A stretch of DNA of 64,000 nt, from the NCBI GenBank assembly GCA_020072655.1, contig JAIQGH010000005.1:58293-122292 (forward strand), in the 5' to 3' direction. The notes under the pieces were generated by a model. It had not been told where the DNA came from and did not search any database. It saw only the letters and a program-made list of their open reading frames with translations. Positions 17,401 to 25,254 of the stretch are shown here, in pieces; position 1 is the first letter of the stretch; each line of letters begins with the position of its first letter. Made by a program: the position numbers and the translations under genes. Source of the DNA: Terriglobia bacterium (lineage in GTDB: Bacteria; Acidobacteriota; Terriglobia; UBA7540).

Positions 17401-20142
17401 GGAGATAGTGAGCGAGCCTGAGAACGACCCGAGAGCGCTCGGCGTGAAGGTGACCTCAATCGTGCAAGTCGTGTTCGGCGCGAGACCGTAACACGGCTGC
17501 CCTGCACCTTGGGTCGCTGCGAAGCCACTGCTCCCTGCAAAGCCCGAAATGAACAGGTTTCCATCGCCACGATTCTCCACGGTGACCGGCTTCGTGCTCG
17601 TAAAGCCTACTCCCACGCTGCCGAAATCGAGGCTGGTGGGATTGGCAAAGAAGACGGGCAACGCCAGGTCTGTGAACTTGGCCACCACAGCGTCATCGCA
17701 GGGGACGAGACCCCCACCACCACATGTGGGCTGGTAGGCGTCCGCCGTTGCCGGGAAATCGGCGCCTGAAGCAGTGGAGCCAGCGACGTAGGCGTTAATG
17801 GCGCTCCGGTCCCAGTCCAAAGCGAGGCCGTAGCCCGCGTCGGCGCTATTCCCGCCCAGATACGTGGAGAAGATCAGTGCATTTCCCGCCGGATTGATTT
17901 TGGAGACGACGACATCGGGGCACGGTATCACCGTTTCGGACCCGCAGAGTCCCCCACACCAGCTCCCCTGCACGGGGCTCGCTAGCGGGTAGTCTGACGA
18001 ATCGGTGTAGCCTGTGACGTAGACGCTTCCGTTGGCGTCCACTGCGACACCCGCGCCACCCGCCACGACAGAGTCTGTTCCGGACCCCCCTAGGATTACT
18101 GTGTAATCCTGGCCTGACCCGTCGGCCTTGATCTTGGAGACAAAGATGTCTTGGCCGCCCCCCGGACCGGGCTGGAAGAGATTCACCAGCGGGAAACTAA
18201 GGGAGGTCACGTTTCCAACGACATAGGCGTTGTAAGTGGAATCCACGGCGATAGCCGTTCCGTAGTCCGCGTCGCTTCCGCCGAGGTAGGTGGAGTAGAC
18301 CCTCCCACCCCCACCATCCAGCTTGGTGATGAAAGCGTTAGTCGTGCCGCCGTTCGCATCTTGGAATGGGTTGGTGGTGGGAAAGTCAGTCGGCGAATCG
18401 GTGGACCCGGTGACGTACACGTTCCCGCCAGAATCGACGGCGATCCCATAGCCATAATCGAAGCCCGACCCGCCCAGATACGTCGAGTAAACCTTGGCGC
18501 CGCCGTCGAAGCGAACCTTGGTAACAAAGGCGTCTTCCAGGCCCGCGTTCGACCCTTGCATGGGATTCGTAGTAGGGAAATTCGTCGACTGGGTGCTGCC
18601 GACGATGTAAGCGCTTCTCACCGAGTCCAGGGCGATGCCATACGCCTCATCGCTGCTCGTGCCTCCCAGGTAGCTGGAATAAACCAAAGCGGAACCGAGC
18701 GGGTTGAGTTTGGTGACGAAGGCGTCGGAGACATCCGCGGAACCCCCTGCGGTTTCCTGGAACGCGCCTGGCGTCGTCGGGAAGTTGGTCGAGTAGGTGT
18801 AGCCGGTGACGTAGGCGTTGCCCGTCGAATCCACGGCTATCCCACTGCCGTAATCATCGTAGCTCCCGCCGAGGTAAGTGGAATAGATGGGAGGAGTCCC
18901 ATCAGCTTTCATCTTGGTCACGAACACGTCCCCGGGACCGTTCAGTGTATCGTACAGCGCGGACACCTTGGGGAAGTCCGTCGAGGCTGTGTGACCGGCA
19001 ACGTAGACGTTCTCATCCGAGTCCACGGCAATCGCCGTCGCGTAATCGCTGCCCGCTCCGCCAAGAAACGTGGCATAGCTCAACACCGGGTCGATGACCA
19101 GGGGCCGGCTCCGGTCATAAGCGGCGATTTCGAATCGCACTTGGTTGCCGGCCAGGAGCTTGTAAGCGCCCTCCACCGATTTTCGATTTTGGATTTTGGA
19201 TTTTGGATTCGCCTCATTGATTGTGGTTCTCGACTCTCGACTGTCAACTGTCGACTGCTCTTGATAGATCACGGGCTTGCGGAAGCGCACCTCGCCGCCG
19301 TCCGCCGCGATCACCAGGTCGCCGTTCGGGTCAATGCGCACGCGCTCGGGACTCGCGACTCGGGACTCGGGACTCGGGTCTGGCGGGCCGAGTTTCGATT
19401 TTCGAGTTTCGAGTTTCGATTTTCGATCCCACGCTTCTATCGCCAAGCGAATCGCCCGCGGGTCGGCGCCGGGCGCGACCACAAAATCGTATTCCAGTTG
19501 GCGCTGGTTGCCGTAATAGACCAGATCGATCCCGGGATAGACGCCCTCATATTTCACCTTCCCATAATTCGGCACGTTGGTGCGCCACTTCCTGGGATCG
19601 TTGCCGAGGAAGTAGTTCGACGTGCCGGGTAGTTCGTCCAGGCCGACGACCTTGGCCGCAGGGTTGGCCCCCGCCAACCTCAGGCGCAACACTGACGGGA
19701 CTCGCGACTCGGGACTCGGGCCTCGGGTCTGGCGAGCCGAGTTTCGATTTTCGAGTTTCGAGTTTCGAATTTCGACTCTCGGGTCGCTGCTCGCTGACGG
19801 CTTGCGCAGCGAAAGGACCGCCTCCTCGCCCGTCAAGAACAGGCCGTAGCCGTGTCCGCGAGAAAGGAACTTGACTCGGGAATCCGTCTGCCCCTGGTTG
19901 CGCTCAAAGCTCAGGGGGGTCTGGTAGTAGGACGCCGCGACCCGTGCCTGGGCTGTGGGGCTGCCGTGCCCAGCCCCAATGAGGGGAGTGGCGGCGGCCA
20001 GCGAGTGTTGCCCGACAGGAGTCCGCTGGACGGGTCGCCCTTCACCGCAAAAGAGCAGCGCCCCGCCAGTCAGCCAACACAACGCCAGCGGGATGCTCCG
20101 CAGCGCGTAATTCCCCACGGGATGCCTGGAATGAAGTGTCAT
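14476..20142 (-). CDS. Giant secreted double beta-propeller protein (DUF7948, SBBP, choice-of-anchor D, FG-GAP)
   Basis: A protein of 1888 residues. In order: signal peptide; a DUF7948-like region (FERNQGQTDSRVKFLSRG); seven SBBP units built on STYLGGSxxDYG and IAVDSxGNxYVTG; choice-of-anchor D domains (LDFGSVGVG; CTIEVTFTPSALGSFSG); seven FG-GAP/VCBS units (AAGDFNGDGKLDLA with SILLGNGDGTF); more anchor D domains; and a C-terminal tail with two hydrophobic segments (LFLLVGLAMLVVAAS and SVLLLAALLLMLLWAACGG). Each seven-unit set would close one propeller, the second probably Ca2+-binding. Start 20142 was chosen over 20157 because GAGGAA sits six bases upstream. Residues 100-300 contain in-frame inserts encoded by 7-bp repeats. 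Surface or outer-envelope location is likely; the function is unknown. Confidence 0.85.
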   Translation of the reverse strand: MTLHSRHPVGNYALRSIPLALCWLTGGALLFCGEGRPVQRTPVGQHSLAAATPLIGAGHGSPTAQARVAASYYQTPLSFERNQGQTDSRVKFLSRGHGYGLFLTGEEAVLSLRKPSASSDPRVEIRNSKLENRNSARQTRGPSPESRVPSVLRLRLAGANPAAKVVGLDELPGTSNYFLGNDPRKWRTNVPNYGKVKYEGVYPGIDLVYYGNQRQLEYDFVVAPGADPRAIRLAIEAWDRKSKLETRKSKLGPPDPSPESRVASPERVRIDPNGDLVIAADGGEVRFRKPVIYQEQSTVDSRESRTTINEANPKSKIQNRKSVEGAYKLLAGNQVRFEIAAYDRSRPLVIDPVLSYATFLGGAGSDYATAIAVDSDENVYVAGHTASTDFPKVSALYDTLNGPGDVFVTKMKADGTPPIYSTYLGGSYDDYGSGIAVDSTGNAYVTGYTYSTNFPTTPGAFQETAGGSADVSDAFVTKLNPLGSALVYSSYLGGTSSDEAYGIALDSVRSAYIVGSTQSTNFPTTNPMQGSNAGLEDAFVTKVRFDGGAKVYSTYLGGSGFDYGYGIAVDSGGNVYVTGSTDSPTDFPTTNPFQDANGGTTNAFITKLDGGGGRVYSTYLGGSDADYGTAIAVDSTYNAYVVGNVTSLSFPLVNLFQPGPGGGQDIFVSKIKADGSGQDYTVILGGSGTDSVVAGGAGVAVDANGSVYVTGYTDSSDYPLASPVQGSWCGGLCGSETVIPCPDVVVSKINPAGNALIFSTYLGGNSADAGYGLALDWDRSAINAYVAGSTASGADFPATADAYQPTCGGGGLVPCDDAVVAKFTDLALPVFFANPTSLDFGSVGVGFTSTKPVTVENRGDGNLFISGFAGSSGFAATQGAGQPCYGLAPNTTCTIEVTFTPSALGSFSGSLTISDNAYLSPHVVALSGTGIAPPVGVVVTLAPTALTFGSQLVGTTSAAKTVQYGLLTGTVLNVASIVTNGDFAQTNDCPSSISPGSSCTISVTFSPSSPGSRGGTLTITDDGPYSPRVVPLSGTGATLPTRPLVAFTAKTDFATASGPVGVAAGDFNGDGKLDLATSGFASTASILLGNGDGTFGAHVDYAAGGRSRSVAAGDFNRDGKLDLAVANIEAGTLSILLGNGDGTFGAPVSVGGTLSSAPWCVTAADLNQDGKLDLAIAQPGSLGGGIVSILLGNGDGTFQPRVDYAAGFGAVFVAVGDFNGDGKLDLATADSTPGTVSILLGNGDGTFPSHVEYAAGTSPWGVAVADFNGDGNQDLAVTNPGSNTISIFLGKGDGTFQPKVDYAGKSAPHLVASQDLNGDGRLDLIFSENASNVVSVLLGNGDGTFQSRLDFPTGASPFGVVPADFNGDGRPDLAVADGGSNAVSILLNMPLYFSPTSLDFGSQVVGESATQTITLTNIGDTSLTTSFATSGDFAVTAQTNPCGASLAAGAICNLDITFTPSAGGARPGSATVTFSGAGSPQTISLSGTGTSAPAVTLTPLAGVSFAGNPLNLDCPSKPVTLTNTGSASLVITGISMTPVAFFVDPDPAHTTCSASLALQPQANCIIGVKFHPTEVGAWTGTLTVTTSPPVTSGNTVSLSGNGLPECHLLAQVRSATVLRGTEAADFEIADSKPSCSPVNLNLTCTPDNPAQCALNPAVIPPSGTSRLTVGNLRAVAVDAVRVVVNSVSEFRAASEAVNVLLSDFAFTRAPDAASVRAGETASYAPTNRPINGLAGPVALACNGAPRAASCTLTPAAVTLDGASLVPVKLQVATTARAAAPGARFHWPPLGRKPGLFLLVGLAMLVVAASRRRVISPVGTPALKSVLLLAALLLMLLWAACGGGGSLSWTSRGTPAGTYSLKVTGTYTNSSGSTPSSLTNSTSVTLQVN
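19178..19256. repeat. Two 7-bp tandem arrays inside the giant gene
   Basis: Array one (19178-19212) repeats GATTTTG/C five times. Array two (19229-19256) repeats STCRACT-like heptamers (CTCGACT, GTCAACT). Both are translated in frame as low-complexity peptide (for example PKSKIQNRKS) between better conserved parts of the DUF7948-like region. Confidence 0.75.
19349..19427. repeat. Composite heptamer cassette, copy A
   Basis: Tandem GGACTCG units (19349-19376) followed by a short GC spacer and tandem GAGTTTC/GATTTTC units (19390-19424). Copy B at 19697-19776 has the same order and nearly the same sequence over roughly 78 bases. Encoded peptide contains PSPESRV. Confidence 0.78.
19697..19783. 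repeat. Composite heptamer cassette, copy B
   Basis: Second copy of the cassette at 19349-19427, 349 bases away. Because 349 is not a multiple of three, the two copies are read in different frames, yet both stay open and both give PSPESRV. Confidence 0.78.
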
Positions 20143-20401
20143 GGGTTCCTCAATCATGGCAATTTGGACAGACGACTACGTCACTTGTGTAAGGCTTACT
20201 AACACTCGTGGGGCAGACTGTCAAGGCGAAACGCGCGCCGCGAATCACGCCGCCGCAGGAGGAAGCACGTTCCGTCCCGAAAGGGCGATGCAAGCCCGGC
20301 ATTTGCCCCGATGACTCGGGGGGCTAGTTTATTGATGGGTTGTCAGACAGCGTGTTAGACTGCCATCTTGATCAGCAGACTGGGAAACTGGGAGACAGGC
20401 C

Positions 20402-21007
20402 TTGAACGAATCCACCCATGACTATGCGCGCTACCTCAGCGGCTTGAGGATGGTCTTCGACCACTTGCCCCTGGAGGAGACCAAGCGGGCCGCGGACATT
20501 CTCTTCCAGGCTTACCAGAACGACCGCAGCGTTTTCCTTTTCGGCAACGGCGGGAGCGCCGCGCTCGCTTCCCACCTCGCCACAGAGCTGGCCAAGGGGA
20601 CCCACTTCCCCGGCCCGGCCGCGCTCGAGCATGTGCGGCGGATCAAGGCACTGGCGCTCACCGACAATGGCCCCCTGCTGACGGCCTGGAGCAACGATTT
20701 GAGCTACGAATTGGTCTTTGCCCGTCAGCTTGAGAACTTCGTCCGTGCGGGCGATGTCGCCTTCGGAATCAGCAGCAGCGGCAACTCGCCGAATGTCCTG
20801 CGCGCGCTCGAGCTGGCGCGGCGGGTTGGCGCCACGACCATCGGCATGACGGGCTGCGGGGGCGGGAAAATGAAAGACCTGCTGGACTGCCCGATTATCG
20901 TGCCTTCGAACGTTGGGCAGCAGGTCGAGGATGCCCACCACGTCCTTGGCCACCTGATCTACCTCGACCTCAAAGCGCGCATCGAGAGCATGGTCCTCCC
21001 CACTTAG
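20402..21007 (+). CDS. gmhA: SIS-domain phosphoheptose isomerase-like protein
   Basis: A 201-residue single SIS-domain protein in the GmhA/DiaA branch. It shows the phosphosugar-binding loop GNGGSAALASH, the second loop ISSSGNSPNVL and a C-terminal QQVEDAHHVLGHLIY helix with paired His residues. GmhA converts sedoheptulose 7-phosphate to heptose 7-phosphate for lipopolysaccharide or S-layer sugars. RfaE2 at 37642-38124 supplies a later step of that pathway, which supports the assignment. It starts at a TTG with GGAGACAGG upstream. DiaA-like replication function is the main alternative. Confidence 0.8.
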   Translation: MNESTHDYARYLSGLRMVFDHLPLEETKRAADILFQAYQNDRSVFLFGNGGSAALASHLATELAKGTHFPGPAALEHVRRIKALALTDNGPLLTAWSNDLSYELVFARQLENFVRAGDVAFGISSSGNSPNVLRALELARRVGATTIGMTGCGGGKMKDLLDCPIIVPSNVGQQVEDAHHVLGHLIYLDLKARIESMVLPT

Positions 21008-21046
21008 TGGCTTGGCTCCTCCGTGCCCACTGCTCCCGCGGCTCTC

Positions 21047-21496
21047 CTAATCCGCAGGTTTGCCGGCGCTCATGTCCTTGGTGATTTTGGCAAAACCCTG
21101 CAACTTCCCCAGGTCGTTGCGAATCGCAGCGATGATCACCCGCGCCCAGAATCGCGAGCCATCTTTGCGCACGCGCCAGCCCTCGTCCTCAAACCGTCCG
21201 CGGGATGCCGCGGCGACGAGGGCGGATTCCGGCCGGCCTTCTTTCACGGCCTCCGGGGGATAGAAACAGGAAAAATGCCGTCCCACGATCTCCTCGGCAC
21301 GATAACCCTTGATCCGTTCCGCGCCGGGATTCCAATTGGTGACGAAGCCCGCCGGGTCGAGCATGAAGAGGGCATATTCCTTCGCGCCTTCCGCCAGCAG
21401 GCGAAAACGCGTCTCGCTGTCTCGCAAGGCTCCTTCTAACTCATGAAAGTCTCGGCTGAGTTGCGCCAAGATGTTTTCTTCGGGTGGCAAAGTCAT
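21047..21496 (-). CDS. Lone PAS-domain protein
   Basis: A 149-residue protein. Residues 1-25 form a polar helix (LAQLSRDFHELEGALRDSE), probably coiled coil, and residues 28-140 one PAS/PAC domain (FRLLAEGAKEYALFMLDPAG; GYRAEEIVGRHFSCFYPPE; RKDGSRFWARVIIAAIRND). There is no kinase, cyclase or DNA-binding module, so it looks like a free-standing sensor that acts on a partner encoded elsewhere. The start at 21496 has an excellent ribosome site (AGGAGGAAGG); an upstream in-frame extension to 21949 was rejected for that reason. Confidence 0.82.
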   Translation of the reverse strand: MTLPPEENILAQLSRDFHELEGALRDSETRFRLLAEGAKEYALFMLDPAGFVTNWNPGAERIKGYRAEEIVGRHFSCFYPPEAVKEGRPESALVAAASRGRFEDEGWRVRKDGSRFWARVIIAAIRNDLGKLQGFAKITKDMSAGKPAD

Positions 21497-22159
21497 ATGA
21501 GTCCTTCCTCCTAACGCCGGCCCTCTATGAAAGCTGCCATCGACCTTTATGAAGGCCTGACAATTGTGGTCCCGAGCGCGCCCCTGACCCTTTACGTCGT
21601 GGGTCTCACGGATGGCCGACGGACTTAAAGAATCTATATGTTCGCCGCAGGACACATCGCTGTGCTTGTTGGAGTTTGGATACAACATTTTCAGGTTTGA
21701 CGACTCTAGTTCAGCTTCTCCCACCAACTGCAGGCGCTGAATAAAGGTGCAAATGCCCTGCCACGAGGGGCGGTGCGGTGTCTGGTGCGCGAAATTTCGT
21801 GCTTGCCCGCCTGCGGCAACATTTATTTGGACGCGGCAGAACGAAAAATGGATAGCTCCGGCGAGCGCTGAGGACCGGCGCGCCGGAATCAGCGGGGTGG
21901 AACAGGAAAATTGCCCCGGCCTCAGTTTTTTCTCTTCAAGCGCCGGCACCAGGTCGTGGATTTTTTCCCTTAGCTGTGTAATTCCTGACTGACGAAAATC
22001 TCCCGTCAGAGGGACAAGGGAAATTATTCCCTGCCCGGAGCTGCATCCGCTCTTCCTCGAAGTTCGGATTGCACGATTGGCCGGTGGCAGTATATCTTGC
22101 CTACAGGGCGTTCAGGGACGCCCGGTCGAACCGCGACTCGATGCGGGAGGATGATGAGC
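21497..22159. other. Intergenic region between divergent PAS and galE genes
   Basis: About 660 bases with short open frames that carry no recognisable domain. Small inverted repeats occur near 21985-22050, including GGGAAATTATTCCC. Transcription of both flanking genes must start here. Confidence 0.4.
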
Positions 22160-23134
22160 ATGCGTGTGCTGGTCACAGGCGGTGCGGGCTACATCGGTAG
22201 CCAGACGGCGAAGGCGCTGGCGCAAGCCGGACACGAGCCCGTCGTTTACGACAACCTGAGTACCGGCCACCGCTGGGCCGTGAAGTGGGGAGCTTCGGTC
22301 GAGGGCGACCTCGCGGATACGGCCCTGCTCTCGACCACGTTGCGCACCCACCGCGTGGAAGCCGTGTTGCACTTCGCCGCGCATATCGAGGTGGGCGAAT
22401 CGGTCGAGAATCCGCGGAAATACTTCTGGAACAACGTGGTCAACACGCTGCGCCTGCTCGACGCCGCGCTCGGCGAAGGAGTCGGGGTCATCGTCTTTTC
22501 CTCTTCGGCGGCCGTCTACGGCGTTCCGGAGAAGGCCCCCATTCCCGAGGATCATCCTACTCGTCCCACCAGCCCTTACGGCGAGACGAAACTGATGATG
22601 GAGCGCGCCCTCGAATGGTATGGCATCGCCTACGGGCTGCGCTGGGTGGCGCTGCGCTATTTCAACGCCGCCGGCGCGGACCTCGACGGTGAACTCGGCG
22701 AGGAGCACCATCCCGAATCGCATCTCATTCCGCGGATTATTCAGGCGGCGCAGGGCCGGCTGCCCCAGGTGGAAGTTTACGGCAGCGATTACCCCACGCC
22801 GGACGGCACGGCGATCCGCGACTACATCCACATCGTTGACTTGGCGGAGGCACACGTGCGCGCCCTCGAATACCTATGCCGAGGCGGCGAGAGCGGCCCC
22901 CTCAATCTCGGCACCGGGAAGGGGCATTCGGTGCGCGAGGTGATTGCCTCCGTCGGCCGCATGTCGGCAGGACCCGTCCCTTGGCGCGACGCCCCCCGGC
23001 GCCCCGGCGATCCGCCCATCCTCGTGGCCGACCCCACGCGGGCCATGGAAGTCCTCGGCTGGAAGCCCCAGCACCCCGACCTCGACAGCATCGTCGAAAG
23101 CGCGTGGCGATGGCACAAGAAGAATTCTGAATAG
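22160..23134 (+). CDS. galE: UDP-glucose 4-epimerase
   Basis: A 324-residue extended short-chain dehydrogenase. It has the NAD-binding GGAGYIGS loop at the N-terminus, the catalytic Ser-Thr region SSSAAVYG and the YxxxK pair in SPYGETK, plus RYFNAAGA and GTAIRDYIHIVDLA typical of GalE. It interconverts UDP-glucose and UDP-galactose for surface polysaccharide. Of three closely spaced ATGs (22151, 22154, 22160) the last has the best spacing to GGGAGG. Its final residues and TAG stop are encoded by the first units of a heptamer array that it shares with the convergent glmS gene. Confidence 0.94.
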   Translation: MRVLVTGGAGYIGSQTAKALAQAGHEPVVYDNLSTGHRWAVKWGASVEGDLADTALLSTTLRTHRVEAVLHFAAHIEVGESVENPRKYFWNNVVNTLRLLDAALGEGVGVIVFSSSAAVYGVPEKAPIPEDHPTRPTSPYGETKLMMERALEWYGIAYGLRWVALRYFNAAGADLDGELGEEHHPESHLIPRIIQAAQGRLPQVEVYGSDYPTPDGTAIRDYIHIVDLAEAHVRALEYLCRGGESGPLNLGTGKGHSVREVIASVGRMSAGPVPWRDAPRRPGDPPILVADPTRAMEVLGWKPQHPDLDSIVESAWRWHKKNSE

Positions 23135-23284
23135 TGAATTCTGAATTATGAATTCTCCGGCTTCTGTTAATTGGTGTCAGGCCGAGGCTGTCTCTTTCTA
23201 CGAAAGCTCCTCACAGCGGAACGCTTAGATTTCATCATTCATAATTCGTAATTCAGAATTCACCATTCACAATTTATTATTCAA
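23122..23284. repeat. Inverted pair of 7-bp arrays joining galE and glmS ends
   Basis: Left arm 23122-23156: five units of GAATTCT/GAATWRT type. Right arm about 23231-23284: units of ATTCANN type in reverse orientation. The arms flank about 75 bases of ordinary sequence. The galE TAG (23132-23134) lies in the left arm and the glmS TAA (23277-23279) in the right arm. Confidence 0.82.
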
Positions 23285-25100
23285 CGGTGACGCTCTTGGC
23301 GAGGTTGCGGGGTTTATCGACGTCGCAGCCGCGGATCACCGCGCAGTGGTAAGCAAAGAGCTGCAGGGGAAGGACGCTCAAAAGCGGGGACAGAATTTCA
23401 TGGTTGCGAGGGATTTCCATGATGTCGTCCACGAGCGAGCCGAGCTTGGTATTCCCCGTTGTAGTCACGGCCACAATCTTCCCCTCCCGCGCCCGGATTT
23501 CCTGCATGTTGGACAGCACCTTGTCATAGGAGCCGTCCTCCGGCGCGAGCGCCATGGTGGGGAACGTCGGATCGATCAACGCGATGGGGCCGTGTTTCAT
23601 CTCGCCAGCCGCATAGCCTTCGGCGTGGATGTAAGCGATTTCCTTGAGTTTCAGTGCCCCCTCGAGAGCGATGGGATACTGGTACTTTCTCCCGATATAA
23701 AGGAAGTGGTCAACGTGCGAGTATTTCTCCGCGAGGCGCCGGATGTGCTCCGATTGCGCAAGGATCTCCCGCATCTCGCCGGGAATCCTCTCCAGGCCGT
23801 GGATGATCTGCATCCCTTCTTCGTAGGAGAGGTCGCGCGCGCGGCCCACGAGCAGCGCCATCAAAGCCAGAATGGTCATTTGTGACGTGAAGGATTTCGT
23901 CGAGGCGACGCCGACCTCGATCCCGGCGTGGCAATAGACGCCGGCGTGGGTCTCGCGCGCGATGCTGCTGCCCACGACGTTGACCAAGCCGAGCACGAGC
24001 GCCCCTTTGCGTTTGGCCTCGCGCAGCGCGGCCAGCGTATCGGCGGTCTCGCCCGACTGGCTGATCGCCAGCACCATGGTGTTCTGCCGCAGGTTGAGCT
24101 TGCGGTAGCGGAACTCCGAGGCCAGCTCGGTCTCAACCGTCAGGTCGGTCAGCGCCTCGAAAACGTAGCGCGCGTAAAGGCCCGCGTAGTAGCTCGTGCC
24201 GCAACTGATGATGATGAGATGGCGGGCCTGCTGGAGGCGATCGCGGACCGACTCCAGGCCGCCCAACTTCGCCACCCCTTCGGAATGGTTGAGGCGGCCG
24301 CGCAGCGCGTTCTCCACCGCGTCCGGCTGCTCGAAGATCTCCTTGAGCATGAAGTGCGGGAAGGCGCCGCGCTCCATCGCCTCCGGGCCGACTTCCAGTT
24401 GCGTTGTGTCGCGGCTCACCGGGCGATTCTCGAGCGTGGTGATGGAAAACCGGCCGGGTTCGAGCCTCGCCACCTCGTTGTCTTCGAGGTAGACCACCTG
24501 GTCGGTGTGCTGGGCCAGCGCGGAAACATCCGAGGCCGCCAGCGCTTCGTCCTTGCCGACACCCAGAATGAGGGGGCTGCCTCGCCGGGCGACGATGATC
24601 TCGCGCGGATGCGCGCCGTGAAGCACCGCGATGCCGTAAGTGCCTTGCACCTGCGACAACGCCTTCTGCACCGCCGTCTCCAGATTGCCCTGGTAAGCCT
24701 CTTCCACAAGGTGCACCAGCACTTCGGTGTCGGTCTCGGAGCAGAAGCGGTGGCCGGCGGCCAGGAGGTGCTTCTTCAGCACCTGGTAGTTCTCAATGAT
24801 GCCGTTGTGGACGAGGAAAATCTGCCCCGTGCAGTCCAGGTGCGGGTGGGCGTTGGGTACCGTGGGCTTGCCGTGCGTGGCCCAGCGCGTGTGCGCGATG
24901 CCGATGGAACCCGCCGGGCGGTCCGCCCAGACCTGCTGCTCCAGCGCCGCCACTTTGCCGACGGCTTTGCGCAGGTAGGGCCGATCATTGAGGATGGCGA
25001 TGCCGCTCGAATCGTAGCCGCGGTACTCCAGCCTCTTCAGCCCTTCAATCAAAACCTCGCGGGCCGCCTGTTGTCCAACGTAAGCGACAATTCCGCACAT
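23277..25100 (-). CDS. glmS: Glucosamine-fructose-6-phosphate aminotransferase (isomerizing)
   Basis: A 607-residue GlmS of standard length. The N-terminal nucleophile Cys is at position 2 (MCGIVAYVG), followed by the class II glutaminase domain (HTRWATHGKPT; HNGIIENY). Two SIS domains cover about 280-607 (ISCGTSYYAG; ISQSGETADTLAALR), and the C-terminus ends in LAKSVTVE as in nearly all GlmS. It makes glucosamine 6-phosphate for peptidoglycan and lipid A. Its ribosome site (GAGGA) is one unit of a heptamer array, and its stop lies in another. It lies downstream of sqdB on the same strand. Confidence 0.97.
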   Translation of the reverse strand: MCGIVAYVGQQAAREVLIEGLKRLEYRGYDSSGIAILNDRPYLRKAVGKVAALEQQVWADRPAGSIGIAHTRWATHGKPTVPNAHPHLDCTGQIFLVHNGIIENYQVLKKHLLAAGHRFCSETDTEVLVHLVEEAYQGNLETAVQKALSQVQGTYGIAVLHGAHPREIIVARRGSPLILGVGKDEALAASDVSALAQHTDQVVYLEDNEVARLEPGRFSITTLENRPVSRDTTQLEVGPEAMERGAFPHFMLKEIFEQPDAVENALRGRLNHSEGVAKLGGLESVRDRLQQARHLIIISCGTSYYAGLYARYVFEALTDLTVETELASEFRYRKLNLRQNTMVLAISQSGETADTLAALREAKRKGALVLGLVNVVGSSIARETHAGVYCHAGIEVGVASTKSFTSQMTILALMALLVGRARDLSYEEGMQIIHGLERIPGEMREILAQSEHIRRLAEKYSHVDHFLYIGRKYQYPIALEGALKLKEIAYIHAEGYAAGEMKHGPIALIDPTFPTMALAPEDGSYDKVLSNMQEIRAREGKIVAVTTTGNTKLGSLVDDIMEIPRNHEILSPLLSVLPLQLFAYHCAVIRGCDVDKPRNLAKSVTVE

Positions 25101-25105
25101 AAAGA

Positions 25106-25136
25106 AGTCCTCAGTTCTCAGTTGTCAGTTCTCAGT
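25106..25136. repeat. 7-bp tandem array in the glmS leader
   Basis: Four units of AGTYSTC type (AGTCCTC, AGTTCTC, AGTTGTC). On the minus strand the unit nearest the gene reads GAGGACT and provides the glmS Shine-Dalgarno sequence seven bases from its ATG. Confidence 0.75.
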
Positions 25137-25140
25137 ACCG

Positions 25141-25230
25141 CCGGGCGGAACCTGTCCCGACGGTGTCGGGAGCCCGGCAACCCGAATCTTCGCCGCCTGC
25201 CGCCCTCCCGGCGAGGCCGAGACAGGTTCC
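25141..25230. repeat. REP-like palindromes between sqdB and glmS
   Basis: GGAACCTGTCCCGA / TCGGGAG (25147-25172) is the same element as at 10129-10154. A further inverted match GGAACCTGTC (25147) and GACAGGTTCC (25221-25230) encloses it in a larger stem. Confidence 0.65.
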
Positions 25231-25254
25231 GAGCGGCGCTACAGGAGCGTCATC

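Noticed and set aside
21497..21949. N-terminal extension of the PAS protein
   Set aside because: The extension lacks domain features, while a strong ribosome site precedes the ATG at 21496.
21747..21992. Small plus-strand ORF in the PAS-galE gap
   Set aside because: No ribosome site and no family resemblance; likely chance.
23285..25254. glmS ribozyme or riboswitch in the glmS leader
   Set aside because: The leader consists of a heptamer array and REP palindromes; no ribozyme core was seen, and that ribozyme is known mainly from Firmicutes.
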